Part shown: piece by piece, positions 27,297 through 35,414 of the stretch
How positions within the stretch are numbered: position 1 is the first letter of the stretch
Layout of the letters: every line of letters starts with the position of its first letter
Source of the DNA: Maridesulfovibrio bastinii DSM 16055
Lineage (GTDB): Bacteria > Desulfobacterota > Desulfovibrionia > Desulfovibrionales > Desulfovibrionaceae
DNA length: 64,000 nucleotides
Direction of reading: 5' to 3'
NCBI RefSeq assembly: GCF_000429985.1
Contig: NZ_KE387014.1
Location: 263,524-327,523 of the forward strand
Notes under the pieces: model-generated
Databases searched by the model: none
What the model saw: the letters and a program-made list of their open reading frames with translations, nothing else
Told to the model about the DNA's origin: nothing
Position numbers and translations under genes: made by a program

Positions 27297-27974
27297 TTAC
27301 AGTGATGAAATAAAGGCGATACTCCACGAAAGAATATTTTTAATGTTACCGTAATAAATTTGAATGGGCAGCCTGCTCTTATCTTCAGTAAAAGCTCCGG
27401 CAGATCTTCTCCCTTGCGGGAAAGTCTCTAATGTCTTCGGATTGTGCATCAACCCGACACCAAGACATTTTAGCAAAGCCTCTTTTCTGGCCCACATATT
27501 AAAAAATTCATTATACTTATTTATAGTTAGCTGCTGCTCCATAAAATCTGCTTCCGCGCTGGAAAACATTTCTTCTGAAATAGTATCGAGATTTTCAATT
27601 TTTTTATGAAGCTGTAGGTCTACTCCAAGTCTATATTTTTTTGAAACGCATATTAAAAGCAAATCATCAGAATGAGACATATTGAAGTTAATCCCGCCAT
27701 GTTCCAATCCCGGTTTTCCATAACTATTACGAGTATAGACAATATCTTCAGGACCCTTATTCAAACTTTTTCCCAAAACCTTTCTGAGCAGCCCATGTGC
27801 GAGAATATAACGTTTTCTAAATATTCCTTTCCTAAGGTTCACCTGTTGCTTTTCCAAATCGTCAAGCATTAAACCAAACGATGATAAGCTCTGATCATCC
27901 AAGAACTTCTTCAAATCAAAAAAATAGCAGCTGATTGGAGCTTCCCGGTCAGGATAAAAAACAAAAGATTTCAT
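27297..27974 (-). CDS. Sfp-type 4'-phosphopantetheinyl transferase
   Basis: A 225-residue Sfp/EntD-like enzyme that moves phosphopantetheine from CoA to carrier-domain serines; the two synthetases have five carriers. Motifs in order: SYGKPGL, INFNMSHSDD, the Mg-binding GVDLQ (usual GVDxE; Gln replaces Glu) and WARKEALLKCLG, with the WxxKEA core intact. It lies 28 bp upstream of the PKS/NRPS gene and 11 bp after the methyltransferase gene, so it is clearly part of the operon. The Glu-to-Gln change at the metal site is a detail to note, since some Sfp relatives vary there. Confidence 0.93.
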   Translation of the reverse strand: MKSFVFYPDREAPISCYFFDLKKFLDDQSLSSFGLMLDDLEKQQVNLRKGIFRKRYILAHGLLRKVLGKSLNKGPEDIVYTRNSYGKPGLEHGGINFNMSHSDDLLLICVSKKYRLGVDLQLHKKIENLDTISEEMFSSAEADFMEQQLTINKYNEFFNMWARKEALLKCLGVGLMHNPKTLETFPQGRRSAGAFTEDKSRLPIQIYYGNIKNILSWSIAFISSL

Positions 27975-27985
27975 ATATCCTGACT

Positions 27986-28741
27986 TTAATCTTTTTTATA
28001 CAAAATTCCTGAGGGGATAAGCGTGTCGGTCAAAGGCTTAAAAGCAAAGCCGAACGGTTCAGATTCACGGGCCACATCTTCAAGGCTAAGAGTTCTCCAT
28101 AAAAAGTCCGCTTTGCGTTCTAAAAGAACTTTTCCATCACTAACAATCTGATACGTAAGCATCCATTTTTCATAAAAATCATCTTCGGGGGAGCCTTCAA
28201 TCCAGACATGATAGGTATTCCGGCCCACTGGTATTTCAGCAAGATGCATTTTGGGAACAACTTGAGGAGAGCTGATCATCATCACATCAAACAGGATAAG
28301 ACCGCCGGGAGAAATGCAGGAGGCCAGACGGGACCATATTTTCTTTCTGGCTTCCTCATCAATAAATCCTATGCACCCCAGAAAGAGAACAGCCCTTAAA
28401 CTTTCAGGAATTTCCATAGATTCAGAAGTTGCAGGGACAACGGTAACCCGACTTCTAAGATTCCCGTTCTGCATAATTCTAGACAGCAAAGCAGTGCGCA
28501 TGGTTGGTGAAGGCTCAACAGCAAATATCTCAGCTTCAGGTAAGACCTCAGCCGCAGCAACTACTCCATGCCCTGTGCCAGAACCGATATCAAGAACAGC
28601 ACCATCTACCTTGTTCAGACCGGAAAGGACCTTCTGAAAAGAGTCCCTGCGCAACCGCCATTGTTCATCTGAAACAACGTCATAAAATTCCCCTGCATCA
28701 GCATACATCTCTTTATCCATCTGCATATCAGCACCCAACAT
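27986..28741 (-). CDS. Class I SAM-dependent methyltransferase of the metallophore operon
   Basis: A 251-residue free-standing methyltransferase. Motif I is VLDIGSGTGHG (about residues 50-59), the acidic residue after strand 2 is in FAVEPSP, and GGLILFDV forms the later strand. It sits between the receptor gene and the phosphopantetheinyl transferase gene, so it probably acts on the metallophore or its starter. The target atom cannot be told from sequence. The start is uncertain: no good ribosome site precedes 28741, and an in-frame ATG 15 nt downstream is possible. Confidence 0.8.
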   Translation of the reverse strand: MLGADMQMDKEMYADAGEFYDVVSDEQWRLRRDSFQKVLSGLNKVDGAVLDIGSGTGHGVVAAAEVLPEAEIFAVEPSPTMRTALLSRIMQNGNLRSRVTVVPATSESMEIPESLRAVLFLGCIGFIDEEARKKIWSRLASCISPGGLILFDVMMISSPQVVPKMHLAEIPVGRNTYHVWIEGSPEDDFYEKWMLTYQIVSDGKVLLERKADFLWRTLSLEDVARESEPFGFAFKPLTDTLIPSGILYKKD

Positions 28742-28761
28742 AATTATGTATATTTTACTAT

Positions 28762-28813
28762 GGTAATCTCTTTGCTGCGGATTGTTTTAAATAATCACAG
28801 CAAAGAGATTACC
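28762..28813. promoter_or_regulatory. Perfect 16-bp inverted repeat between the receptor gene and the biosynthetic genes
   Basis: Arms GGTAATCTCTTTGCTG (28762-28777) and its exact reverse complement (28798-28813) flank a 20-nt AT-rich loop. In the transcript this forms a 16-bp stem directly after the TonB-receptor stop codon and before the methyltransferase gene. No T-run follows on the minus strand, so it is not a classical terminator. It may be an RNA-processing or 3'-stabilising hairpin, a partial terminator, or a protein-binding dyad. Confidence 0.75.
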
Positions 28814-28845
28814 TTTGCAGTTTATTATTAATTAATTAGCAGCAC

Positions 28846-31032
28846 CTAAAATCTGTAATCCATAGTAAATCCTACAGTAAGAGGATCACCAGCTCTTCCG
28901 TACCACTTTGTGTCCATTTCAAAAGCTCTTGTTGCGTATTTCTGGTTCAAGAGGTTTTTACCCCAGACATAAAAGTCGAACTGATCACCCTCATAGCCGA
29001 CCTTGGCATTAACAAGATGGTACAAATTCTGTCTTACAGTATTTGCGGCATCATAGTACATAGGTCCAACAGCAGAATAATCTCCATTAATCATAAAATG
29101 TTCAAGGAACCTATAGGTTGCTCCGGCTGATATAGTGTATTCAGGAACATTGGTTACATTTTTATTGGAATAATCCCCGGCATCATCTGAGTAGTCGGTA
29201 AAATAGGCATGGGTATATCCGGCGTTAGCAAAAAGTTCCAGACTTGGAACCGGGAGCCATGAAGTTTCAACTTCAAAACCTTCACTAACTGCTTTACCGG
29301 CATTGGTGATAGTAAAGTCAGGGAACTGAGGCTGCATAACCTGAATATCTGTCCAGTCTATGTAAAACATGGCCAGATTGAATTTAAGAGTTTTATCCAG
29401 CCATGTGGTTTTAAGACCAGCTTCGTAGTTCCAGGTAAATTCAGGGTCATACGCTTTACCAGGTGTCTGGGTCAGGTTAAATCCACCACTTCTATATCCT
29501 CTTGAAATACTGGCATAAGGCATAATATTATCTGTTGCATGCCAGCCCAGAGCCACCTTGGGCAGCCAGACTCCGTATGAATTATTTGCATCCCCCGAAA
29601 CATTAGTCATTCCCCAGTTGGTGATCATTCCGGCTGAAGCCCAGTGCTCATAATCAAAACTCTTGCTTTCATAATCGTACCGGAGTCCAAGGGTAATATC
29701 TAAATCTCCAAGCGCATAAACTCCCTGTCCGAAAAAGGCGAATCCTTTAGTATCTGTATCACCATCCTGACGATAGTGTTCACCGGGAACAGTGGGGTCA
29801 TCTTTACCAGCAAGATACTCATAACGCAGGTCTTCATCTTCACTAAACAGGAAGGACCCTACCAGCCACTGAAGCTTGTCTTTTTTGTCGTCAGACTGCA
29901 GCCTGAATTCCTGAGTTATAAGGCTATTCGAGATATCAATGTCGTACCTTGTGATATCCTGTCTGGTGAAATCCATATCCTGATCACTTTGAGTATTAGT
30001 CTGGCGAACAGCAGTGATCGACAGGAATTTCATGGAATTAAACTTATATTCTGCACGGCCGGAAACTCCGCCGGCAAGTTTTCTGGCAACACCGGCCCAG
30101 TCTACATCAACCTCATGCGCACTGGATTGGATGCTCGAATAATCCTGAAGTTCAGCGTTATTACCATCGTAATCCTGACCATCCAAATTAAGTGTAAATT
30201 TAAATGAATCATTCGGATGCCAGTCAACAGCTCCCTGAGCACTCCAGTTACGATGCTTGTTTATGTCTCTGTTTCCATCATAGTTTCTGGAAAAACCATC
30301 AGTATATTCATACTGAGCACCGGCACGCATAGACCAGTCATCATCTATAGGCCCGGAAATAATTCCGGTTGAAGTAGAGGTATTGTAGTTACCGAATGTT
30401 TGAGCAACCTTTCCTTCCCATTCGGTTCTGCTCGGCTCTTTTGTGTATATACTGATAACACCACCCTGACTGTTACGGCCGTAAAGAGTGGCCTGTGGAC
30501 CACGCAGAACTTCTGTTTTTTCAATATCAAAGAGTGGTATTTCATATCCAGGAAGGTAAACATCATCTACATATACTCCAAGAACTGGAGCTCCAGACAT
30601 AAAAGAAGTAATACCTCTAATTGAAGCAAAGGAATCACCTACATAAGCATCAGTTCCTGATTTTATATAATGCATGTTAGGTGCAGTAGTAAAAATATCT
30701 TTGGTAGATGTAATATTTCTTGTTTCCATAGAGTCAGCAGATAAAACAGTGACACTTGATGGCAAAGATTGAACATCAGTATTCATTTTATCTGCCGTGA
30801 CTACATATTGCTTTAATAACATAGGTAAAGAATCTGTTTTTTTTTCTGAAGTTGATGATTTCTTCTTTTCAACAGATAAACTTCCATTAGTATTTGCGTT
30901 CTGACTGTCGACAGTTGAATTAAATGTAGCTTCCTTTGTCTTTTCAACCTCATCAGCCATTACATTTGAACATAAAAAAAAACAGCATAGAGCTATAGCT
31001 GCTGCTCCCCTTACCCCCTTGATTAAAAACAT
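28846..31032 (-). CDS. TonB-dependent outer-membrane receptor (FyuA/FptA-like)
   Basis: A 728-residue outer-membrane ligand-gated channel, the expected uptake receptor for the ferric metallophore. It has a signal peptide (cleavage near AMADE or VMADE, about residue 27), a Ser/Lys-rich spacer of about 45 residues, a TonB-box-like KQYVVTADKM, the plug domain with the typical TEVLRGPQATLYGRNSQGGVISI run, and a 22-strand-type barrel ending in the aromatic F of DYRF. GGAGG lies 7 nt before the ATG. First gene of the long minus-strand run, about 155 bp downstream of a strong Fur box. No tonB/exbBD genes are in the window. Confidence 0.93.
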   Translation of the reverse strand: MFLIKGVRGAAAIALCCFFLCSNVMADEVEKTKEATFNSTVDSQNANTNGSLSVEKKKSSTSEKKTDSLPMLLKQYVVTADKMNTDVQSLPSSVTVLSADSMETRNITSTKDIFTTAPNMHYIKSGTDAYVGDSFASIRGITSFMSGAPVLGVYVDDVYLPGYEIPLFDIEKTEVLRGPQATLYGRNSQGGVISIYTKEPSRTEWEGKVAQTFGNYNTSTSTGIISGPIDDDWSMRAGAQYEYTDGFSRNYDGNRDINKHRNWSAQGAVDWHPNDSFKFTLNLDGQDYDGNNAELQDYSSIQSSAHEVDVDWAGVARKLAGGVSGRAEYKFNSMKFLSITAVRQTNTQSDQDMDFTRQDITRYDIDISNSLITQEFRLQSDDKKDKLQWLVGSFLFSEDEDLRYEYLAGKDDPTVPGEHYRQDGDTDTKGFAFFGQGVYALGDLDITLGLRYDYESKSFDYEHWASAGMITNWGMTNVSGDANNSYGVWLPKVALGWHATDNIMPYASISRGYRSGGFNLTQTPGKAYDPEFTWNYEAGLKTTWLDKTLKFNLAMFYIDWTDIQVMQPQFPDFTITNAGKAVSEGFEVETSWLPVPSLELFANAGYTHAYFTDYSDDAGDYSNKNVTNVPEYTISAGATYRFLEHFMINGDYSAVGPMYYDAANTVRQNLYHLVNAKVGYEGDQFDFYVWGKNLLNQKYATRAFEMDTKWYGRAGDPLTVGFTMDYRF

Positions 31033-31085
31033 CTTCGCCTCCGTTATAAGTATAAAATGAACAAGCTTTAGGCCTCTAACAGTCT

Positions 31086-31106
31086 GAATATAAAAAAATT
31101 ATATTC
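31086..31106. promoter_or_regulatory. Perfect 8-bp AT-rich inverted repeat in the receptor 5' region
   Basis: GAATATAA, a 5-nt A run, and TTATATTC lie about 55 bp upstream of the receptor start codon. On the minus strand the left part contains TATAAT, so it may include the -10 element or be a regulator site. A chance origin is possible in such AT-rich DNA. Confidence 0.35.
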
Positions 31107-31188
31107 CCAAAAAACAGCTAGATAGAAGCAAAGTAAAATCTTCCCATATTCGAAATTTGAATCAGCCTGCCCCACTTCTTATGATTTT

Positions 31189-31207
31189 GATCTTCATTAT
31201 CATTATC
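31189..31207. promoter_or_regulatory. Fur box upstream of the TonB-dependent receptor
   Basis: On the minus strand the 19 bp read GATAATGATAATGAAGATC, matching the classical Fur consensus at 16 of 19 positions with the first 12 identical. It lies about 157 bp upstream of the receptor gene, the first gene of the metallophore run, and probably overlaps its promoter. This is the best Fur site in the window and the main reason to expect iron control of the entire locus. The stretch from here to 31677 has no gene that I can support. Confidence 0.7.
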
Positions 31208-31677
31208 AATAGAAAGGTACAAAAATCCCCCAACTCTTATCCAAAGGGACAAAGCAAACAAAAAAATCGAAACGGAAAGAAGCACTATTTAACTGTCCGA
31301 TGTAAGTTCGAGACAGCATACTGATAAAACAATTAACGTACAGTTTAAATATAAATACTCAGACTGATACCCAAGCAATTTTTAGCAATTGAAAAGGTAA
31401 ACGTTAAATTGTTTTTCATGCCTCTACTATTGTTTGGAGAAACGCTAATGAAAAAGAAAATTATTTTCAATAGAAAATAATAGATAAATTAAAATTTTAT
31501 AGATAACGACTTGAAATATAATACAATGCTACTAATTCACTTTGCCTTATTTTATACTTATACTACAAATTAATAATTGCGATTACACACTTCAGGAGAG
31601 CGTACAACAACGCTAATTTGTTCTAAAATTTAAGCATATAGGATATTTTAAAAACATTTTAAGTTTATAAAATAAAA

Positions 31678-31705
31678 AAACTGAGCCGGACACCCGACTC
31701 AGTTT
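31678..31705 (-). terminator. Intrinsic terminator of the zinc-ribbon gene
   Basis: Stem AAACTGAG / CTCAGTTT extended by an inner CGG / CCG across one mismatch. On the minus strand it is followed by a T-rich run. It lies 23 bp past the stop codon of the zinc-ribbon protein gene. Confidence 0.8.
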
Positions 31706-31727
31706 TAAAAAAGGTTTTCAAGCTATT

Positions 31728-32429
31728 TTATTGAGCCCTGTCGACTCCGATCATCAATCCCATCCCTGGGTAATTTAGAACCCGATATCTATAATCACCT
31801 CTGATAGCCTTAGACTCTACAGGCAGCTTGCCATTCATGAATCCTAAGTCTCTTAAGATCTGCCCTCTATACGATGAATCTTTACCCGGCTGTGTTGTCA
31901 TAATCAGAGTAGCAAGGGCTAATAATTTCTGTGCAGCTGCTGCAGTAGAACCATCGCCTCCACCAAGGCTTACTGTTACTTCCACAACCTTTGCTGGGCT
32001 GGTTTTAGTTGTAGTAACTTCTAGATATGCACAACAGCCAACATTAGCTTCTATTGAATCGTTAACTTCACCAGATAAGTGTTTTTCATCTGTTATAGCT
32101 AAATTCATTTCACTAGCCTGAACTCTGAACCTACTCATATAGTCTTTAGCATCAAAGCCAAGTATCAATTTTTGCTTCTCTACCTTCTGGCTAACCGGTT
32201 TTGTAGGTTCTTTGTCCTCCAGATAAGATCCGAATTTGTTAACTGCTACTATTACAACCAGACAAATGAATATTACGAATACGAATCCTCTAGTTTTTTT
32301 CCTTACCTTCTTTATTTTTTCTTTACTTTCAAAAACGGTTTGTTCCGTTATCGGCTCACCGCATTTTGGACATGCTGATGCATTTTCAGAAACCCGTTTA
32401 TTGCAGTTAGGACATAAAATATCAGCCAC
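31728..32429 (-). CDS. Zinc-ribbon, single-membrane-helix protein of unknown function
   Basis: A 233-residue protein. The N-terminus holds a four-Cys zinc ribbon (CPNC at 6-9, CPKC at 20-23), then a basic stretch and one membrane helix (about residues 48-64), then about 165 residues with no motif I recognise. The latter part is likely periplasmic and has LGGGDGSTAAAAQKLLALATLI, which may be a helix. GTG start with GGGGG upstream. The layout resembles many zinc-ribbon membrane proteins of unknown role. It stands alone and has its own terminator. Confidence 0.7.
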   Translation of the reverse strand: MADILCPNCNKRVSENASACPKCGEPITEQTVFESKEKIKKVRKKTRGFVFVIFICLVVIVAVNKFGSYLEDKEPTKPVSQKVEKQKLILGFDAKDYMSRFRVQASEMNLAITDEKHLSGEVNDSIEANVGCCAYLEVTTTKTSPAKVVEVTVSLGGGDGSTAAAAQKLLALATLIMTTQPGKDSSYRGQILRDLGFMNGKLPVESKAIRGDYRYRVLNYPGMGLMIGVDRAQ

Positions 32430-32956
32430 CCTAAGCCCCCATGTTTTAAAGTTAGAATAATATTCACAAAAGTATTAAAATATTAAACTCCGTTAATAAC
32501 ATGCAGGCCTTTATTCAAGGGAAAAAATATTTTTACACTGCTTTGCTCGCAAGTTACTCATCCAAAAAATTAGTAATTCTTAATTCACATAGCTTCTGAC
32601 ATCTGTATCAGCACTATTTTCAATATCTATTTGATTTTTCTATACATCAGGCTATTTTTTTAAGATTTGAATAATTATAACTATAGAATTTAATTATAAA
32701 TATATAGACAAAATGACCCAATTTACAGACGGTAATCCAAGCATTACAATCAGTCGTATTATATGCTCAAGAATCTTTTGCCGCATAATTCTGTACTTAT
32801 TAGATGTTTTTCCATATATTTTTCAAACTATGTATTTTAAATTACAATTTAATATTATTTATACCGTAATATGTATCAGTAAGATCCGTCTTGAATACTC
32901 ATTATGAATCCAAACAATAAGCTGCATGATTACAATCTGATTTAGGAGAGATCATA
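32430..32956. other. AT-rich intergenic region without a supported gene
   Basis: 527 bp between the divergent zinc-ribbon and methyltransferase genes. Very AT-rich. A 64-codon open frame at 32713-32907 has no ribosome site and a hydrophobic, unrelated-looking product, so it is not called. It presumably holds the promoters of both flanking genes. Confidence 0.6.
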
Positions 32957-33646
32957 ATGGAAAATGTTATTAAACATAATCCGGAGTTATGGCTTAAAAA
33001 CCTACCTGAAGAAGCTAACTATTGGTACGGAGTGATCAGTGGTTTTCCCAATAAGCAGAAACAGGCAGAATCATTCAGAAAAAAAGCATCCGGGGAATTG
33101 CCTTTTCCGACCGTGTTGCGTCCATTCCTTATAAAAAATTCTGAAACAAGTATCCTTGATGTTGGAGCTGGGCCGCACACAGTCATAGGTCTTGCAGGTC
33201 TAAAGGAAAAAATAAAGATAGTAGCAATTGATCCTCTCGCAGATGTGTATAACGAAATATTAAGTGCGTTCAACATCGTCCCCGCAATCATGACACAGCA
33301 AGGGATTGCAGAAGAATTGGATTTAGACAATCTGGGTCAGTTTGATTTGGTCTACAGCCGTAATGCTATCGACCATTCATATAATCCAATCAAAGCCATC
33401 GAAAATATGCTTCTTGCCACTAAAAAGACGGGAACACTATTTATTGAAGGTGCTGTCAACGAAGGTAAAAGGCAAAATTATCATGGTCTGCACCAATGGA
33501 ATTTTTTACCAGATGAAGAAAATGGCGACATGTTGCTATGGAATAAAGAAGTAAAAATTTCATTACGCAAACATTTTCAAAATAAATGCTCAATTAAAGC
33601 TAGACGGAATGGTAAAACATTTTATCTAATAATCAAGCATTGTTAG
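32957..33646 (+). CDS. Class I SAM-dependent methyltransferase (stand-alone)
   Basis: A 229-residue protein with SAM motif I ILDVGAGPHTV (about residues 67-77), the acidic residue in VAIDPLAD and the YSRNAIDHSYNPIKAIENM run typical of methyltransferase domain 11-like proteins. Good ribosome site (TAGGAGAG) 8 nt upstream. It is monocistronic, followed by two terminators. The substrate is unknown. It is transcribed away from the metallophore operon and there is no evidence that it belongs to it. Confidence 0.78.
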   Translation: MENVIKHNPELWLKNLPEEANYWYGVISGFPNKQKQAESFRKKASGELPFPTVLRPFLIKNSETSILDVGAGPHTVIGLAGLKEKIKIVAIDPLADVYNEILSAFNIVPAIMTQQGIAEELDLDNLGQFDLVYSRNAIDHSYNPIKAIENMLLATKKTGTLFIEGAVNEGKRQNYHGLHQWNFLPDEENGDMLLWNKEVKISLRKHFQNKCSIKARRNGKTFYLIIKHC

Positions 33647-33697
33647 CTTTGGATGGACAAAGTAAGACTAAAAAACAAACAGATGATTAAATTATAA

Positions 33698-33723
33698 GGC
33701 TTACATCAATGTGAGTCTTTTTT
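33698..33723 (+). terminator. Intrinsic terminator after the stand-alone methyltransferase gene
   Basis: Stem GGCTTACA / TGTGAGTC (two G-U pairs), loop TCAA, followed directly by six T. Confidence 0.75.
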
Positions 33724-33756
33724 AGCCCCACAAGGATTTTGATCCTCTGTGGGGCT
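33724..33756 (+). terminator. Second, stronger hairpin terminator in tandem
   Basis: Stem AGCCCCACA / TGTGGGGCT with an inner AGGAT/GATCCT stack, followed by TGCTGATTTTTTATT. It backs up the preceding terminator and may also act for the minus-strand gene ending at 33902. Confidence 0.75.
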
Positions 33757-33901
33757 TGCTGATTTTTTATTGTAACGGAGAGAGGGAAAATAGACACGAT
33801 AATGGTTTGTTTTAATGGAATTTAGAGGGCTTTATTTTTGTGGTTACTCAGAGAGTTACTCATATTTTGTAAAAAAAGTTTAAATTTTCTTTTTCTTTAT
33901 T

Positions 33902-34927
33902 CTATTTCTCCGAAGAATTCTCTACATCGAGAAAAGCCGAACCTATCTCATCTGCCAATAATATAAGCGCCTTAACATGACATGCTCGGGTAAAACTTTT
34001 TATTGGCTGCAATATCACCGATGTAGCTTGTATCAGACTTAACGCTGTAGAATGACCTGGAACAGTCATGCCTGAGTTACTAGGTCCAACTTGAATAACA
34101 TCACCTTTGACTTCATGCCGCCCCCAATTTTTATGCATTGATTTTGACATAGGGTGAACGTTTTGACTTGCCCATTTATAATAGGGACGAAAATGATCGA
34201 GTTTAACAGCTTTCTCGATCATACCAAAAACTACTTTTTGTGGATTCTTATTTCTATCTAAAGGGAAAAAAGGAGTTGCCCACCCATATGGTTTACTAAA
34301 ATCTTGACCATGCGTATCTAAAAGGTCAGCCCGATATTTTTTGAGTGCTTCAATTTCATCGGCACTAAATCCAGCCTCATTAATTCGGCCTTTAACAATC
34401 TCGTGGCAATTCGCAGCCTGACAAGACTCAACAACGTCATAATCGTAATAACGCCGAGAGCACTCGGCGCCATGCTTATCAATAAACAACATAGTGGCTG
34501 ATATCTCGTGCAAAGACCTCCACCTAGAAAAGGCTGCGTCAGCAAAACCATTTTTAAGAAGACACATTATCTCATTTGCTGCAAGACATGCATTGCCATG
34601 TAATCTACGCAAAACATCAAAATGTAAATTTTCAGAATTATCATCCCCAAATACAAATGTTTTACTACATTCGCTTCCAAGTTCAATACATGATGCAATA
34701 AGCAATTCTAATAGTAAAAATGGAGCTTCCCATCGTTTGATATTTCGATCAACAAAATTAGCATGACCTTCTCTACCCTTCAGAATTTCATCAAAATAAC
34801 TCTTACGCGATTCAACGATCGCCTCAGCACCTCTATTAAGAACTGTTGACTGCATACCTATATCCTCATCAAATTGAGGATTTTGACGCCTTACCTCTTG
34901 TAAAATATCCTCGAATTGATTCAGCAT
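33902..34927 (-). CDS. DUF5677-like protein of unknown function
   Basis: A 341-residue, mostly helical soluble protein. The region with RLHGNACLAANEIMCLLKNGFADAAFSRWRSLHEISATMLFID, followed later by YKWASQNVHPMSKSM, matches my memory of the DUF5677 family, which turns up in accessory and defence-like contexts. Function unknown. ATG at 34927 is chosen because GGAGGG precedes it; a TTG 12 nt upstream is in frame. It is alone, between terminators and a palindromic site, in a stretch that looks acquired. Confidence 0.6.
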   Translation of the reverse strand: MLNQFEDILQEVRRQNPQFDEDIGMQSTVLNRGAEAIVESRKSYFDEILKGREGHANFVDRNIKRWEAPFLLLELLIASCIELGSECSKTFVFGDDNSENLHFDVLRRLHGNACLAANEIMCLLKNGFADAAFSRWRSLHEISATMLFIDKHGAECSRRYYDYDVVESCQAANCHEIVKGRINEAGFSADEIEALKKYRADLLDTHGQDFSKPYGWATPFFPLDRNKNPQKVVFGMIEKAVKLDHFRPYYKWASQNVHPMSKSMHKNWGRHEVKGDVIQVGPSNSGMTVPGHSTALSLIQATSVILQPIKSFTRACHVKALILLADEIGSAFLDVENSSEK

Positions 34928-35039
34928 TACACCCTCCAAGAGATTGATTTAAAGCAACAGATCTCCCTTCCGTCAATTATTTGACAAGAGAAAACAGACT
35001 AAGTATTATGCCTTCAATGGGGAGGGAACTTTCAGTAGA

Positions 35040-35054
35040 TTGTCACTGTGACAA
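35040..35054. promoter_or_regulatory. Palindromic operator-like site
   Basis: TTGTCACTGTGACAA is a perfect 7-bp dyad around one central base. It lies between the divergent DUF5677-like gene and a small plus-strand open frame. The symmetry and length suit a dimeric repressor. No matching regulator is encoded next to it. Confidence 0.5.
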
Positions 35055-35196
35055 GTAAATAAATCCATTTCAAAACAAAAAAGCCGCCCAAAAACATGAA
35101 CGACTTTTTAAGGCACCATTAAGCACCAAAACGTGAGACTTTTAGTGTATGCGTAGTCTGAAAATTTTGCAATCGTTTTATGGCGCACGGAGCAAA

Positions 35197-35358
35197 ATGA
35201 AAGATGACCTAAAAGAGTATTACAAGCTCAAAGCAACTGATGACCTGGTTAAAATCGTCATAAACGGTTTAGACCTTTATTTCCCCGAAGCAGACGAATC
35301 TCCACAATTAAGCGAATTCAAGCATTACCTATTTGTGAACTTTCATGACAAACAGTAA
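35197..35358 (+). CDS. Small hypothetical protein (53 residues)
   Basis: Short open frame starting at an ATG preceded by CGGAG at 5-6 nt and ending 5 bp before a strong terminator stem. The product is charged and soluble (MKDDLKEYYKLKATDD at the start). A longer in-frame start at 35149 has no ribosome site. The terminator placement supports a real transcript, but I recognise no family. Confidence 0.45.
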   Translation: MKDDLKEYYKLKATDDLVKIVINGLDLYFPEADESPQLSEFKHYLFVNFHDKQ

Positions 35359-35363
35359 AGAAA

Positions 35364-35385
35364 AGCCCCGCATTGCGGGGTTTTT
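35364..35385. terminator. Strong intrinsic terminator, probably bidirectional
   Basis: Stem CCCCGC / GCGGGG with loop ATT, an AAAA run on the left and TTTTT on the right. It serves the small plus-strand frame and, read in reverse, the toxin gene that ends at 35415. Confidence 0.85.
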
Positions 35386-35414
35386 CTTTGAAATATTGAC
35401 ATAATATCCTTTGC

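Noticed and set aside
32713-32907. 64-codon open frame in the AT-rich gap
   Set aside because: No ribosome site, AT-driven hydrophobic composition and no similarity recognised.
33774-33790. Possible att-site copy of the tRNA-Ser 3' end (CGGAGAGAGGGA)
   Set aside because: Only a short, gapped resemblance to the tRNA end GCGGAGAGGGAGGGAT; no integrase nearby and chance is likely for a purine-rich stretch.
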